Source of the DNA: Deltaproteobacteria bacterium
Lineage (GTDB): Bacteria > Desulfobacterota > Binatia > UBA1149 > SPBQ01
DNA: 64,000 bases
Assembly (NCBI GenBank): GCA_029262375.1
Contig: JAJCZM010000058.1
Location: forward strand, 62,001 to 126,000
Reading direction: 5' to 3'
Part shown: in pieces, positions 7,539-16,909 of the stretch
How positions within the stretch are numbered: position 1 is the first letter of the stretch
Layout of the letters: every line of letters begins with the position of its first letter
Translations under genes and position numbers: made by a program
The notes under the pieces: model-generated
What the model was told of the DNA's origin: nothing
Databases searched by the model: none
The model's input: the letters and a program-made list of their open reading frames with translations, nothing else

Positions 7539-9299
7539 ATGGGCGTTGCATTCCCACATGAGCGCCACGGGCGACGGCGGCGGCGACTCACCGTTATGGC
7601 GCTCGCCGTCGTAGTCGGTGTCGGAGCGAGCATCGTACCGATGGCGCTGCTGGCGCCGGAAGCCCTCGCAGATTTCCAGGTGAACGAGGTGACGACAGGC
7701 GACCAGCGACGTCCCGATGTCGCGTCAGACTCAGCCGGCAACTTCGTTGTGGTGTGGGCCTCGGACGATCCCGCACCCGGCTACGACCCCGAGATATTCG
7801 TGCGGCGCTACGATCGAGACGGCGTGGCGTTCGGTACCGCCGTGCAAGTCAGTTCGTCGGCACGTGATTTCGAGCGCGATCCAAAGGTCGATATCGGCGA
7901 CGATGGCGGATTCATGGTCGTATGGTCCGGCTTCAGCGACGGCGAGTTCACTGGAATATTCGGCCGCCGCTTCGCTCCCGACGCCACTGCGGCCGGCACG
8001 GAGTTCACCGTCAACACGTTCACTTCTTCGAGCCAGTCCGTACCGAACATCGCCGCACTCGGCAACGAGCGCTTCGTCGTCGTCTGGACCAGTTTCGGCG
8101 ATCACGACGGTTCGAGCGGGGCCGTGTTCGCGCAGCGCTACGATGACTCGGGCGCGGCCGGAACCGAGTTCCAAGTGAACACGTACACGACGGGGTCGCA
8201 GCACGAGCCCAAAGTCGCACGCATCAACGCCGCCGGTGACTTCGTCGTCGCGTGGGAAGATGCCGACAGTTACCGAAACCAGATCCGGCTCTTCAGCTCT
8301 GTTGGTGTCGCGCTGAGTGGCGAACAGACCGTTCTCGAAAACAGTCAACCGATCGAGCTCAGTGGTTTCGACGACGGCTTCGTCCTCGTGTGGGGAACGA
8401 ACAGTGTCGAGGGGCAGTGCTACGACAGCAACGCTCTGCCCATTGGGCCGCAGTTCACGGTCGCCGCTGATCCGAACGCCCGACGGCACGCAGTGGACCC
8501 GCCCACCGTCGCCGCCCAGAATGACGGCGCATTTCTCGTGAGTTGGAGCGAGACCGAACCGATGTCCAGACGCTACGACAGTTGCGGAGTCCCGGCGACC
8601 GGCGCCTTCGAGGTCAACACCTACACCACGGGATTCCAGGGCCGTCCGTTCGCGGCTCCGCTGGGCGAGAGCGACTTTGTCGTCGTCTGGCATAGTTTCG
8701 ATCAGGACGGCGAAGGATACGGCGTCTTCGGTCGCCGCATCCAAGCAGGTGCACTGGCATGCCCGGTCCGGCCGCTGGCAGCCGGCGGATGTCGCGAAGC
8801 CGGCGCATCGCAACTCGTCATACGCAACGGCATCGCAGAGCATCGAAAGCTACTCAAGCTGCGCTGGCTCGACGGCGACGCGACCAACATCGGCGCGCTC
8901 GGCGACCCCGTGAACACGACCCCCTACGCGGCCTGTATCTATGAGGACGAGTCGCTCGTTCATGAAATGGCGGCACCCGCGGCAAGTCTGTGCGGTAGCC
9001 GCGCGTGTTGGATCGATCTCGGCAGCAGCGGATTCGTCTACCGAGATCGTCATCACGATGCCGAGGCGACCCAAGGTGGAACGGAGCGACTGACTCTGCG
9101 CACCGGCGCGGCGGGGGACGCACGGATGTTCCTCAAAGGTCGCGGCGCGGGAATGAGCAGCGACAACCTGCTGCCGGCCGATCCGAGCTTGCCCGTGATC
9201 GTGCAGGTGATGTCGTCCACGGGAGAATGTTGGGGCGCCGCGTTCGATCCGGTCTCCTTCAAGGCGAACGAAGCCCGACGGTTCAGAGCACGCAACTAG
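7539..9299 (+). CDS. Secreted repeat protein, probable beta-propeller, with cysteine-containing C-terminal domain
   Basis: From ATG 7539 the product is 586 residues; GTG 7461 would give 612. An arginine-rich n-region and hydrophobic stretch ending EALA form a signal peptide. The next about 330 residues contain repeated blade-like units of the form FxVNTYTTGxQxxPxVA...FVVVWxS, often followed by GVFGRR, as in exported beta-propeller proteins. The last about 170 residues form a separate domain with several cysteines (CIYED, SLCGSRACW, STGECWGAAF). No catalytic motif is visible. It is likely a cell-surface or extracellular protein of unknown function. Confidence 0.78.
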   Translation: MGVAFPHERHGRRRRRLTVMALAVVVGVGASIVPMALLAPEALADFQVNEVTTGDQRRPDVASDSAGNFVVVWASDDPAPGYDPEIFVRRYDRDGVAFGTAVQVSSSARDFERDPKVDIGDDGGFMVVWSGFSDGEFTGIFGRRFAPDATAAGTEFTVNTFTSSSQSVPNIAALGNERFVVVWTSFGDHDGSSGAVFAQRYDDSGAAGTEFQVNTYTTGSQHEPKVARINAAGDFVVAWEDADSYRNQIRLFSSVGVALSGEQTVLENSQPIELSGFDDGFVLVWGTNSVEGQCYDSNALPIGPQFTVAADPNARRHAVDPPTVAAQNDGAFLVSWSETEPMSRRYDSCGVPATGAFEVNTYTTGFQGRPFAAPLGESDFVVVWHSFDQDGEGYGVFGRRIQAGALACPVRPLAAGGCREAGASQLVIRNGIAEHRKLLKLRWLDGDATNIGALGDPVNTTPYAACIYEDESLVHEMAAPAASLCGSRACWIDLGSSGFVYRDRHHDAEATQGGTERLTLRTGAAGDARMFLKGRGAGMSSDNLLPADPSLPVIVQVMSSTGECWGAAFDPVSFKANEARRFRARN

Positions 9300-9332
9300 C
9301 GATAGGTCGCTCCGTTCTAGGCCTGCGCCGCG

Positions 9333-9929
9333 CTAGGCTTGCTCTGCGCTCTCGCTAATGTAGATCGAGTTACGTGGCTGCGCGAAGACCTCTCTGACCG
9401 CAGGCACGAAATGCTCGAGCGGCTCGGTGTCGTACTCGGGATCGAAACAATTCTGATCGTACTTCGCGCAGAACTCCGCGCAATCTCGGAAGTGTTCGTT
9501 CTCTTTGTATTGATCGCGCATGTTGCGATCCAAGCCGACGTGGTGGAAGAAGTAGTACCCCTGGAAGATTCCGTGGTGCTTCACGATCCAGTGGTTTTTC
9601 TCAGACACGAACGGCTGCAGAATGGTCGCCGCCAGTTCCGAATGGTTGTAGGTTCCGAGCGTATCGCCGATGTCGTGTATCAGCGCGCAGACGACGTACT
9701 CTTGATCACGCCCGTCGCGCTCGGCCCGCGTCGCGCTCTGCAGTGAATGCGTAAGACGATCTACGGCGTAACCGCCGGTGTCGCCGCGTAGTAGCTCCAG
9801 GTGGGCAAGCACGCGATCCGCGAGTCCGGACATGAAATCCAAAGCGTGTGCCCCGACGATTTGATAATCCTCGCTCGTCGCATCCTGCATTCGGGTAAAC
9901 GTCGTCTGTTTCGCTTCGCTCGCACTCAT
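9333..9929 (-). CDS. HD-domain metalloprotein (COG4341-like)
   Basis: This 198-residue protein has His61 (LTHSLQ), His85-Asp86 (IHDIGD), His96 (YNHSE), His118/119 (VKHHGIFQ) and a late Asp158 (KYDQ), the ligand pattern of a di-metal HD fold. The family includes phosphohydrolases and the mixed-valent di-iron oxygenases PhnZ and MIOX; sequence alone does not settle which it is. It is convergent with the secreted repeat protein and divergent from the carboxyltransferase gene, so context gives no substrate. Confidence 0.8.
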   Translation of the reverse strand: MSASEAKQTTFTRMQDATSEDYQIVGAHALDFMSGLADRVLAHLELLRGDTGGYAVDRLTHSLQSATRAERDGRDQEYVVCALIHDIGDTLGTYNHSELAATILQPFVSEKNHWIVKHHGIFQGYYFFHHVGLDRNMRDQYKENEHFRDCAEFCAKYDQNCFDPEYDTEPLEHFVPAVREVFAQPRNSIYISESAEQA

Positions 9930-10099
9930 GGCTGAATCTCCCGCCCAGCCCGTTGGCTCATGGCTGGCCGCATCATGATGGGATCGCTTTCATGATTCCA
10001 GCGGCGCTGTTCTGCGCAGGCAATTGACATCACCGATCGCATTGCCGCGTTCCGACGCGCCGAGTAGAACAGTACGACGGAGTCAAGGAGGACGGTGTA

Positions 10100-11572
10100 T
10101 TGGCAAGTAGCGATCTAGACGGCACGCATGACTGGGGCGCCCTGTTGGCCGCACTCGAGGAGCGCACCGCAGCTGCACTGGCGATGGGAGGAGAACCGCG
10201 CCTCGCCAAGCAAGCCGCCAAGGGGCGACTCAATGCCCGCGAGCGTGTCGAGCAGCTCTGCGACTCCGGAAGCTTCGTCGAATACGCGGCTCTCGGTGGC
10301 GGCGCGCCCCCAGCCGGTGACGCCGCGGTACCGGCCGATGCGCTGGTCGCGGGCGTCGGCCGTATCGGACGCCGCGCTTGCGCCGTCGTCGCCGAGGACT
10401 TCACCGTACAAGGCGGCTCCATCGGACACGTGAACTCTGCGAAACGACTACGCATGGCCGAGCTGGCACTCAACGAGCGAATCCCATTCGTGCTCATGCT
10501 TGACGGCGCCGGTGAACGCGCATCCAACGCATTGGAACGCTACCCTTTCGCACCCACCGACCTACAAACGCTCGCCGACCTACGCGGCCACGTACCCGTC
10601 GTATCGATGGTACTCGGCACGTCGGCCGGGCACGGCGCGCTCAGCGGGCTGTTCGCCGATCTCATGATCGCCACCGAGGGCGCAGCGCTCTTCGCGGCCG
10701 GGCCGCCGCTGGTGAAGGCGGCGCTGGGCCTGGACGTCACGCCCGACACACTCGGCTCAGCGCGTATGCATGCGACCGAGAGCGGCGTCGTTCACAACCT
10801 CGTAGCCTCAGAAGACGAGGCGTTCTCATTCGCGCGCCGCTATCTCTCGTTTTTCGACGGTCGGCTGCGCTCGAACGACGATCGTGCGCGACGACTCGAC
10901 GAGATACTACGCATCGTTCCCGCCGATACCCGACGTGCCTACGACATGCGCGAACTCATCGACGAACTGTTCGATCACGACTCGATGTGTGAATTGCAGC
11001 CGCTCTACGGCGAATCGATGGTTACCGCCCTCGGCCTTCTCGACGGCATACCTGTATTGGTCGTCGCCAATCAGCCGCTCCACCATGCCGGAGCCATCAC
11101 GCGCGAGGCCGCGGAGAAGGCCGCGCACTTTCTCGATGTCGCGGCGGACTTCGATATCCCCGTCGTGTTTCTGGCCGACAACCCGGGCGTCATGCCCGGC
11201 CCCGACGCAGAGCGCGCCGGTACGCTACGAGCCGCGGCAAGAATGTACGCCGCCCAGCGCCGTCTGGAGAGCCCAAAGATGCACGTGACCGTACGCAAGG
11301 CGTTCGGCTTCGGCAGTTCTCTCATGGCGATGAACCCGCTCGACCATCAGGCCGTCACGATCGCCTTTCCGGGAATTTCGCTTGGAGGCGTCCCGGCAAC
11401 GGGCGGTGCCGATGCATCGAAGGCGGACGACACCGAGCGCGCGCGCTTACTCGCACTGCAATCGGGCGCGTGGTCGGCGGCCGACAACGCTAGTTACGAC
11501 CGGGTGATCGACCCACGCGATCTCCGTATCGAGCTCATCTCTGCGCTTCACCTACGCGCGGCGTCCGCCTAA
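10100..11572 (+). CDS. Acyl-CoA carboxylase carboxyltransferase (beta) subunit
   Basis: The 490-residue protein has the biotin-dependent carboxyltransferase two-crotonase-fold architecture. The N-terminal half (ARERVEQLCDSGSFVE; GGSIGHVNSAKRLR) binds acyl-CoA, and the C-terminal half (ITREAAEKAAHFL; ADNPGVMPG; VRKAFGFGS) binds biotin. It transfers CO2 from carboxybiotin to an acyl-CoA (propionyl-, methylcrotonyl- or geranyl-type). The TTG start at 10100 is supported by AAGGAGGA 8 bp upstream. No biotin carboxylase or carrier subunit is in the window, so its partner lies elsewhere. Nearby AtuA and acyl-CoA dehydrogenase suggest branched or terpenoid acyl substrates. Confidence 0.87.
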   Translation: MASSDLDGTHDWGALLAALEERTAAALAMGGEPRLAKQAAKGRLNARERVEQLCDSGSFVEYAALGGGAPPAGDAAVPADALVAGVGRIGRRACAVVAEDFTVQGGSIGHVNSAKRLRMAELALNERIPFVLMLDGAGERASNALERYPFAPTDLQTLADLRGHVPVVSMVLGTSAGHGALSGLFADLMIATEGAALFAAGPPLVKAALGLDVTPDTLGSARMHATESGVVHNLVASEDEAFSFARRYLSFFDGRLRSNDDRARRLDEILRIVPADTRRAYDMRELIDELFDHDSMCELQPLYGESMVTALGLLDGIPVLVVANQPLHHAGAITREAAEKAAHFLDVAADFDIPVVFLADNPGVMPGPDAERAGTLRAAARMYAAQRRLESPKMHVTVRKAFGFGSSLMAMNPLDHQAVTIAFPGISLGGVPATGGADASKADDTERARLLALQSGAWSAADNASYDRVIDPRDLRIELISALHLRAASA

Positions 11573-11664
11573 AACCCGCGTCAGACCACGCTCCGGAGAC
11601 CATGCGCCGCGCAGGTGTATTAGCGCCGCTGCGGGCGACGCGGTCGCGTAGAATGGAAGGAATC

Positions 11665-12348
11665 ATGTCTACGCAGAGCGACCCGATCTGGAAACTAATG
11701 GGACTGCTGTATCAGTCTCACCCTTGGCACGGCGTGCCCATCGGCGATGAAGCCCCCGAGCAAGTCGCCGCATACATCGAGGTCGTGCCCAGCGATACGA
11801 TCAAGTACGAAATCGACAAAGTCACGGGGCGCTTCAAGGTCGATCGGCCCCAGAAGTTCTCCAACGTCTGCCCGACCGCGTACGGTTTTCTTCCGCAAAC
11901 GTACTGCGCGGACCGCGTCGCCGATCTTTGCCAACAGCGCACCGGCCGAACCGGCATCGTCGGCGACGACGACCCGTTGGACATCTGCGTGCTCAGCGAA
12001 AAGACGATTACACGCGGCGACGTCATCCTACAGTCGATTCCGATCGGCGGCATGCGCATGATCGATGACGGTGAAGCCGATGACAAGATTATCGCGGTTC
12101 TCGTCGGCGACGCGACGTACAGCGGATGGACTGATATCGGCGATGCACCGACCGCACTCATCGATCGCTTGCGACATTATTTTTTGACGTACAAGCAAGC
12201 CCCCGACGACAAGGAGTCGAAGTGTGAGATCACGGAAGTCTACGGACGTGAGGAAGCGCACGAAGTCATCCGCCGCTCACAACAGGACTACGCCGAGCGC
12301 TTCGGCGACATCGAAGAACTGCTGACGAGCGTACTTCGCAGCACGTAA
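11665..12348 (+). CDS. ppa: Inorganic pyrophosphatase (family I)
   Basis: The 227-residue product hydrolyses PPi to two phosphates in the cytoplasm. The signature DDDPLDICVLSE carries the three metal-binding aspartates, and YGFLPQTYC matches the conserved substrate-binding strand. ATG 11665 (MSTQS) is preferred over 11602 because GGAAGGAATC lies just before it. It follows the carboxyltransferase by about 90 bp on the same strand. A predicted PPi-dependent phosphofructokinase occurs later in the window (39.9 kb), so PPi may have two fates in this cell. Confidence 0.9.
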   Translation: MSTQSDPIWKLMGLLYQSHPWHGVPIGDEAPEQVAAYIEVVPSDTIKYEIDKVTGRFKVDRPQKFSNVCPTAYGFLPQTYCADRVADLCQQRTGRTGIVGDDDPLDICVLSEKTITRGDVILQSIPIGGMRMIDDGEADDKIIAVLVGDATYSGWTDIGDAPTALIDRLRHYFLTYKQAPDDKESKCEITEVYGREEAHEVIRRSQQDYAERFGDIEELLTSVLRST

Positions 12349-12358
12349 CGCCGGCCGC

Positions 12359-13039
12359 TCACGCTTCGCGTAGAAGCGGCGCGAGCAATTCGACCATCAG
12401 GTCGGTGCGACTGAGGAACGGCGAGTGGCTGGTCGGCCATTCGACGGTCGTTCGAGCGTGACGCGACATGTCTCGCTGCAACGACGGCGAAATCGCCGCG
12501 TCGTCTCTACACACGACATACGTACTCGCGATATCGCGCCACGGTTCCGCCTGCGGGCCGACAAGCGAAGACATCGGGAAGGCGCGGCGCTTCTCGGCGG
12601 CGCGCTTGCAGTCGGCCGGCGTACAATCCGCGTAGAACAAGCGCGCCGCTTCGCTGTCTTGCACCACGGTCATGCCCGTGGCCTCGTCAATATCGACCGC
12701 GTCAAAGAGCTTTGCACCCGTTGAAGTCGCGCGCGCCAGGGCCACCGGGTCTTCCCCGACCTCGAGCATCAGCGCGCACAGATAGACCAGATGATCGACA
12801 TCGCTGCGGCCGGCCGCAGCGTCCGAGATGACGAGGCCGCCATAGCTATGGCCGAGGACGACCTTAGGACCGTCTATGGTGTCGAGAAGCCCTCGAAGCG
12901 CTGCGACGTCGGCCTGCAAACCTTCAAATGGCAGATCGATCGTGTGCGCGTCGATGCCCTGCGCCGAGAGTGCGCTCAGGGTTTGCTGCCAGCACCATGC
13001 CCCGTGCCAGGCGCCGTGTACCAAGACCAGTTCTTTCAA
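12359..13039 (-). CDS. Alpha/beta hydrolase (esterase-like)
   Basis: The 226-residue hydrolase opens VHGAWHGAWCWQQ, typical of the methylesterase/hydroxynitrile-lyase-like group. The nucleophile elbow is GHSYGG, and a C-terminal His in SHSPFLS completes the triad. It should cleave an ester or thioester, but the substrate is unknown. The gene starts 24 bp downstream of the AtuA stop on the same strand, so the two form an operon. It converges on the pyrophosphatase gene with a 10-bp gap. Confidence 0.83.
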   Translation of the reverse strand: MKELVLVHGAWHGAWCWQQTLSALSAQGIDAHTIDLPFEGLQADVAALRGLLDTIDGPKVVLGHSYGGLVISDAAAGRSDVDHLVYLCALMLEVGEDPVALARATSTGAKLFDAVDIDEATGMTVVQDSEAARLFYADCTPADCKRAAEKRRAFPMSSLVGPQAEPWRDIASTYVVCRDDAAISPSLQRDMSRHARTTVEWPTSHSPFLSRTDLMVELLAPLLREA

Positions 13040-13063
13040 GGCGCCGTCCCCCGACCATCACCG

Positions 13064-14866
13064 TCAGTCTAATGTTTCCAGCTTGTCGCGCTCGGCCAAT
13101 TCCTTCGAAACCGGAATCGGGAAGTCGAGCAGCATCTGCGCGTATGCCTTTCCCTGCGGATCGTTGCGCAGGCTGGCGATACCGCCGCCGCCCAGAATAT
13201 CGTGCAGTAGGAAGTTCAGCGCCGAGATGCCGGGAAGGTCGAAGCGATCGACGCCGCCTTCAAGAATGTGCGCGTAGTACGCGGCAACCGCTCGCTCGGT
13301 GAGCGCTTCACGGATGAACGGCAGATACTCGGGCTTTCGCGCGATGATACCGATGTTGGCTTTGTTGCCCTTGTCGCCGCTGCGGCCCCAAGCCAACGCA
13401 ACCAGCGCCACGGTCGTCGGCTGTGAACCCAGATCCGGGCTCGGCGGTGCCGTCGGTCGCTCAATCGCCGCTGCGTCCAACGGCGCACCTGCCGCAGCCG
13501 GGATCTCCCAACTGCCGACGCCCATCTTCACGTGCGCAGCGACCTCACTCTTATCGAGCAGGAACGAGAATAGTCGCACTACCGGCGAGGGCTTCGCTCT
13601 ATTGCCACCCATGCCGGTGGTGCCCGGCGACATCGACGTTGCCGACGACGTAGCCTCACGCAGCAACGAACCGAGTACGGCCGCGATCGGATGCTTGGCG
13701 GCAAGCTTCAAAATGACCTCTCGCGGTCGATGAATGCGCGAGTGCGGTCCATAGCTCGACTCTGCACCGACGACCTCGACGCTCGTCTCGGTAAAATCGG
13801 GAAGATCGCGCTCAGCCAACATCCGGCTGCAGCGTGCAAGGATCGCATCGGCGGTCTTACGCGCCTTCTTGTCGGCATCGATCCCGCCGATGGTCAGATA
13901 CAGCCCGACACGAAAGCCGTCTCGGTAGGTCGCACACACTTTGTAGGTATCGGTCGGCTGTCGGCCTTTCGTATTCGAGACGCGAACGCGATCGGTGCCG
14001 ACCGACTCGATCTGGACCTGTGAGAAGTCGCAGACCACGTCCGGCAGTATGTAGGCTTGCGGGTCGCCGATCTCGTAGACGAGTTGCTCGGACACCGTGC
14101 CGGGGACCACCAGGCCGCCGGTATTGTCCGGTTTTCCCACCACGAAACTGCCGTCGGCCGACACATCGACGAAGGGGTAACCGATGTTGTCCCATCCCGT
14201 CGTTTCCGCCCAGTCGGTGAACAGCCCGCCCGTCGCCTGCGCGCCGCATTCGATGATGTGACCGGCCAGACTTCCGCCGGCCAATTCGTCATACTTGTCG
14301 GGCGACCATCCGAATGCGTGGATGCAGGCGCCGAGGGTGACGGCACTGTCGACGCCGCGCCCGGTGACGACGATATCGGCGCCTTCGTCGAGTGCGCGCG
14401 CTACCGGGAACGCGCCTAAGTATGCATTCATGCTCATGAGTTCTTCGGGCATCTCCGTGCTCGAGAACATCTCTTTGATGCCGCGGCCGCGCAATTCTTG
14501 CGCGCGTTCGATGAGGTCGTCACCGACCACGACCGCGACTTTCAGATCGAGGCCGAGTTCTTCGATCAGCGCTTCGAGCGCCGCACCGCATGCTTCCGGG
14601 TTCACACCGCCCGCATTCGAGATGACCTTCATTCCTTGCTTGGCGATGGTCGGCAGGCAGCTACGCATCGTCGGTGAGACGAAATCGGCGGCATAACCGA
14701 GCTCGGGCGACTTGGCGCGGGCGCGCGCCATGATCGACATCGTGATCTCGGCCAAGTAGTCGAACACCAGATAGTCCAACTCACCGTGTTCGACGAGTTG
14801 CGGGGCGGCCGTCATGCTGTCTCCCCAGAAACCCGAGGCGCCGCCGATGCGAATGGTCTTGCTCAT
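13064..14866 (-). CDS. AtuA-family protein (DUF1446 fused to AtuA-like C-terminal domain)
   Basis: This 600-residue protein matches the acyclic terpene utilisation AtuA family. The large N-terminal domain starts IRIGGASGFWGDS and has the conserved DYLAEITMSIMARA. The C-terminal about 110 residues (VALAWGRSGDKGNKANIGI) form the AtuA-like domain, which in other genomes can be a separate about 100-residue gene. AtuA is required for citronellol/geraniol use in Pseudomonas, but its reaction is not established. It is divergent from an acyl-CoA dehydrogenase gene (91-bp gap) and near a carboxyltransferase, a combination that suggests branched acyl-CoA catabolism. Confidence 0.86.
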   Translation of the reverse strand: MSKTIRIGGASGFWGDSMTAAPQLVEHGELDYLVFDYLAEITMSIMARARAKSPELGYAADFVSPTMRSCLPTIAKQGMKVISNAGGVNPEACGAALEALIEELGLDLKVAVVVGDDLIERAQELRGRGIKEMFSSTEMPEELMSMNAYLGAFPVARALDEGADIVVTGRGVDSAVTLGACIHAFGWSPDKYDELAGGSLAGHIIECGAQATGGLFTDWAETTGWDNIGYPFVDVSADGSFVVGKPDNTGGLVVPGTVSEQLVYEIGDPQAYILPDVVCDFSQVQIESVGTDRVRVSNTKGRQPTDTYKVCATYRDGFRVGLYLTIGGIDADKKARKTADAILARCSRMLAERDLPDFTETSVEVVGAESSYGPHSRIHRPREVILKLAAKHPIAAVLGSLLREATSSATSMSPGTTGMGGNRAKPSPVVRLFSFLLDKSEVAAHVKMGVGSWEIPAAAGAPLDAAAIERPTAPPSPDLGSQPTTVALVALAWGRSGDKGNKANIGIIARKPEYLPFIREALTERAVAAYYAHILEGGVDRFDLPGISALNFLLHDILGGGGIASLRNDPQGKAYAQMLLDFPIPVSKELAERDKLETLD

Positions 14867-14957
14867 ACTCCGGTTCCTGCCCTACCCAGACCATCCAGTC
14901 AATGCAGCTGAAACCCGACGGCCATTTGCAGCGCCGTACCTGAGGGGTTAATCGACC

Positions 14958-16106
14958 ATGATGTCAGACGATCTTTTCTCGACCCCGGAACATCAGATAT
15001 TTCGCGACACCCTACGTCGCTTCGTCGAAACCGAACTCGCCCCACGTGCACGCGAATTCGACGAGATGGGCAAAGTCGACAAGAGCCTCTTTCGCAAGAT
15101 GGGCGAACTCGGAATGCTCGGGCTACGCTACGATCCCAAATGGGGAGGCTCGGGGCTGGACTGGTCCTACTCGACGATCCTGTATGAAGAACTCGCGCGC
15201 GCCGACAACGCCGGTGTGACCATGGGAATCACCGTTCATACCGACATGGCAACCCCATCACTCCACATGTTCGGCAGCGATGAACTGCGCGAGCGCTACC
15301 TCATACCCGCGATCAAGGGCGAGACGGTATCGGCAATCGGCGTTACCGAGCCCGATGCCGGCTCCGACGTAGCCGGCATCAAGACGCGCGCGGTGCGAGA
15401 CGGGGATGATTGGATAATCAACGGGTCAAAGACCTACATCACCAACGCCGCGACGGCCGACTGGATCTGCCTGCTCACGGTTACCGACCCCGAGGCCGGC
15501 TACGGCGGCTTCACACAGATTCTGGTACCGACGGATCTACCCGGATTCAGTTACGAGTTGCTCGACAAGATCGGCAATCTTGGATCCGACACCGGCCTGC
15601 TGTTCTTCGAAGACGTACGGGTGCCGATCGCCAATACGATCGGCGACCCGGGACGCGGCTTCCAGCAACAAATGATGCAATTCCAGGACGAACGTCTACT
15701 CGCGTGTATCTCATCGTACGCCGGCGCACAGCTGCTGTGGGAGATCACGCGCGAATACGCCGAGAATCGCGTCTTGTTCGGCAAACCGTTGTCGAAGATG
15801 CAGGTCACGCAGTTCAAGTTCGTCGAAATGCTCACGGAGATCACGGCGGCCCGCGAACTCACCCGCTACTGCGTACGCAAGCTGCTCGCCGGCGAAGACG
15901 CGACGAAGGAGATCTCGATGGCCAAATTGAAGTGCGGCCGCATGGGGCGCTACGTCGCCGACGAATGCATGCAGATGCACGGTGGCTTCGGTTACATGCG
16001 CGAAAGCGCCGCCGGGCGCGCATTTGTAGACACACGCCTGATCAGCATCGGCGGCGGTTCCGATGAGACGATGATCCACTACATCGCGAAGATGCTCGGG
16101 CTCTAG
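14958..16106 (+). CDS. Acyl-CoA dehydrogenase
   Basis: The 382-residue FAD flavoprotein introduces a 2,3-double bond into an acyl-CoA. Conserved elements include the middle-domain motif VTEPDAGSDVAG and MQMHGGFGYMRE near the C-terminus. The canonical C-terminal catalytic Glu (IYEGT) is replaced by IGGGSDET, as in isovaleryl-/long-chain-type enzymes, where the base is a Glu on an earlier helix (QDERLLAC here). That favours a branched or long-chain substrate. It starts an operon with enoyl-CoA hydratase and SDR. The second Met (14961) is an alternative start. Confidence 0.9.
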   Translation: MMSDDLFSTPEHQIFRDTLRRFVETELAPRAREFDEMGKVDKSLFRKMGELGMLGLRYDPKWGGSGLDWSYSTILYEELARADNAGVTMGITVHTDMATPSLHMFGSDELRERYLIPAIKGETVSAIGVTEPDAGSDVAGIKTRAVRDGDDWIINGSKTYITNAATADWICLLTVTDPEAGYGGFTQILVPTDLPGFSYELLDKIGNLGSDTGLLFFEDVRVPIANTIGDPGRGFQQQMMQFQDERLLACISSYAGAQLLWEITREYAENRVLFGKPLSKMQVTQFKFVEMLTEITAARELTRYCVRKLLAGEDATKEISMAKLKCGRMGRYVADECMQMHGGFGYMRESAAGRAFVDTRLISIGGGSDETMIHYIAKMLGL

Positions 16107-16128
16107 CGAGCCGCAAGGAACGAACACG

Positions 16129-16905
16129 ATGCCCAACGACGAAGCAGTCCTCTACGAACAACGCGGTCGCGCGGCATGGATCACCTTGAACGTGCCCGAG
16201 AAGCGCAATGCGCTCACGGGCGAGATGGTCTCCGGCCTGCGGGAGCACCTCGAGCGCGCCCACGGCGACTCCGACGTGCGAGCGATCGTACTCACAGGAA
16301 ACGGCACGGCGTTTTGCGCGGGTGCCGACCTCAAGAACAAGGGTGATATGGGCGACGCCGACGAGAAAGCGCGCAACCCATTCATCGATCTACTATCGGC
16401 CGTACGCGACGGGGCAAAGCCGGTGATCGGCGCCATCAACGGCGCCGCGTTCGGCGGCGGACTCGGATTGGTTGCCGCCTGCGACATTGCCATCGCGGTG
16501 GCGGGAGCCAAGTTCAGTTTCAGCGAGGTGCGCATCGGCGTCATCCCCGCGATGATCTCCGTCGTCGTACTACCGAAGCTCGGCGAGCACCACACGATGC
16601 GACTCTTTCTAACCGGCGAACGATTTACTTCGGAGCGAGCACTGGAATACGGGCTTCTACACGCGGTGGTTCCAGCGCAAGAACTCGAGAGCGCAGTGAA
16701 CGGCGAAGTCGACGCCATCGCCAAAGGCGGACCGAATGCGATCCGCGAAGCGAAAAAGCTCGTACGTACCGTCGCAAGACTCGGGGAAGAAGACGCCTTC
16801 GCCTACGCAGAAGATGTCATCGCACGCCTGTTCGCGTCGGAAGAGGCGGCCGAGGGCATGTCGGCATTCGCGGCCAAACGATCGCCTTCCTGGGTGAAAG
16901 AGTAG
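16129..16905 (+). CDS. Enoyl-CoA hydratase/isomerase (crotonase fold)
   Basis: This 258-residue crotonase has the oxyanion-hole segments GNGTAFCAGADLK and NGAAFGGGLGLVAACD and an acidic residue in FSEVRIGVIP. It would hydrate the enoyl-CoA made by the upstream acyl-CoA dehydrogenase (stop at 16106, 22-bp gap). Sequence alone cannot separate a hydratase from an isomerase or a methylglutaconyl-CoA hydratase; leucine-pathway hydratases look similar. It is co-transcribed with the following SDR, which starts four bases after its stop. Confidence 0.88.
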   Translation: MPNDEAVLYEQRGRAAWITLNVPEKRNALTGEMVSGLREHLERAHGDSDVRAIVLTGNGTAFCAGADLKNKGDMGDADEKARNPFIDLLSAVRDGAKPVIGAINGAAFGGGLGLVAACDIAIAVAGAKFSFSEVRIGVIPAMISVVVLPKLGEHHTMRLFLTGERFTSERALEYGLLHAVVPAQELESAVNGEVDAIAKGGPNAIREAKKLVRTVARLGEEDAFAYAEDVIARLFASEEAAEGMSAFAAKRSPSWVKE

Positions 16906-16909
16906 CATC

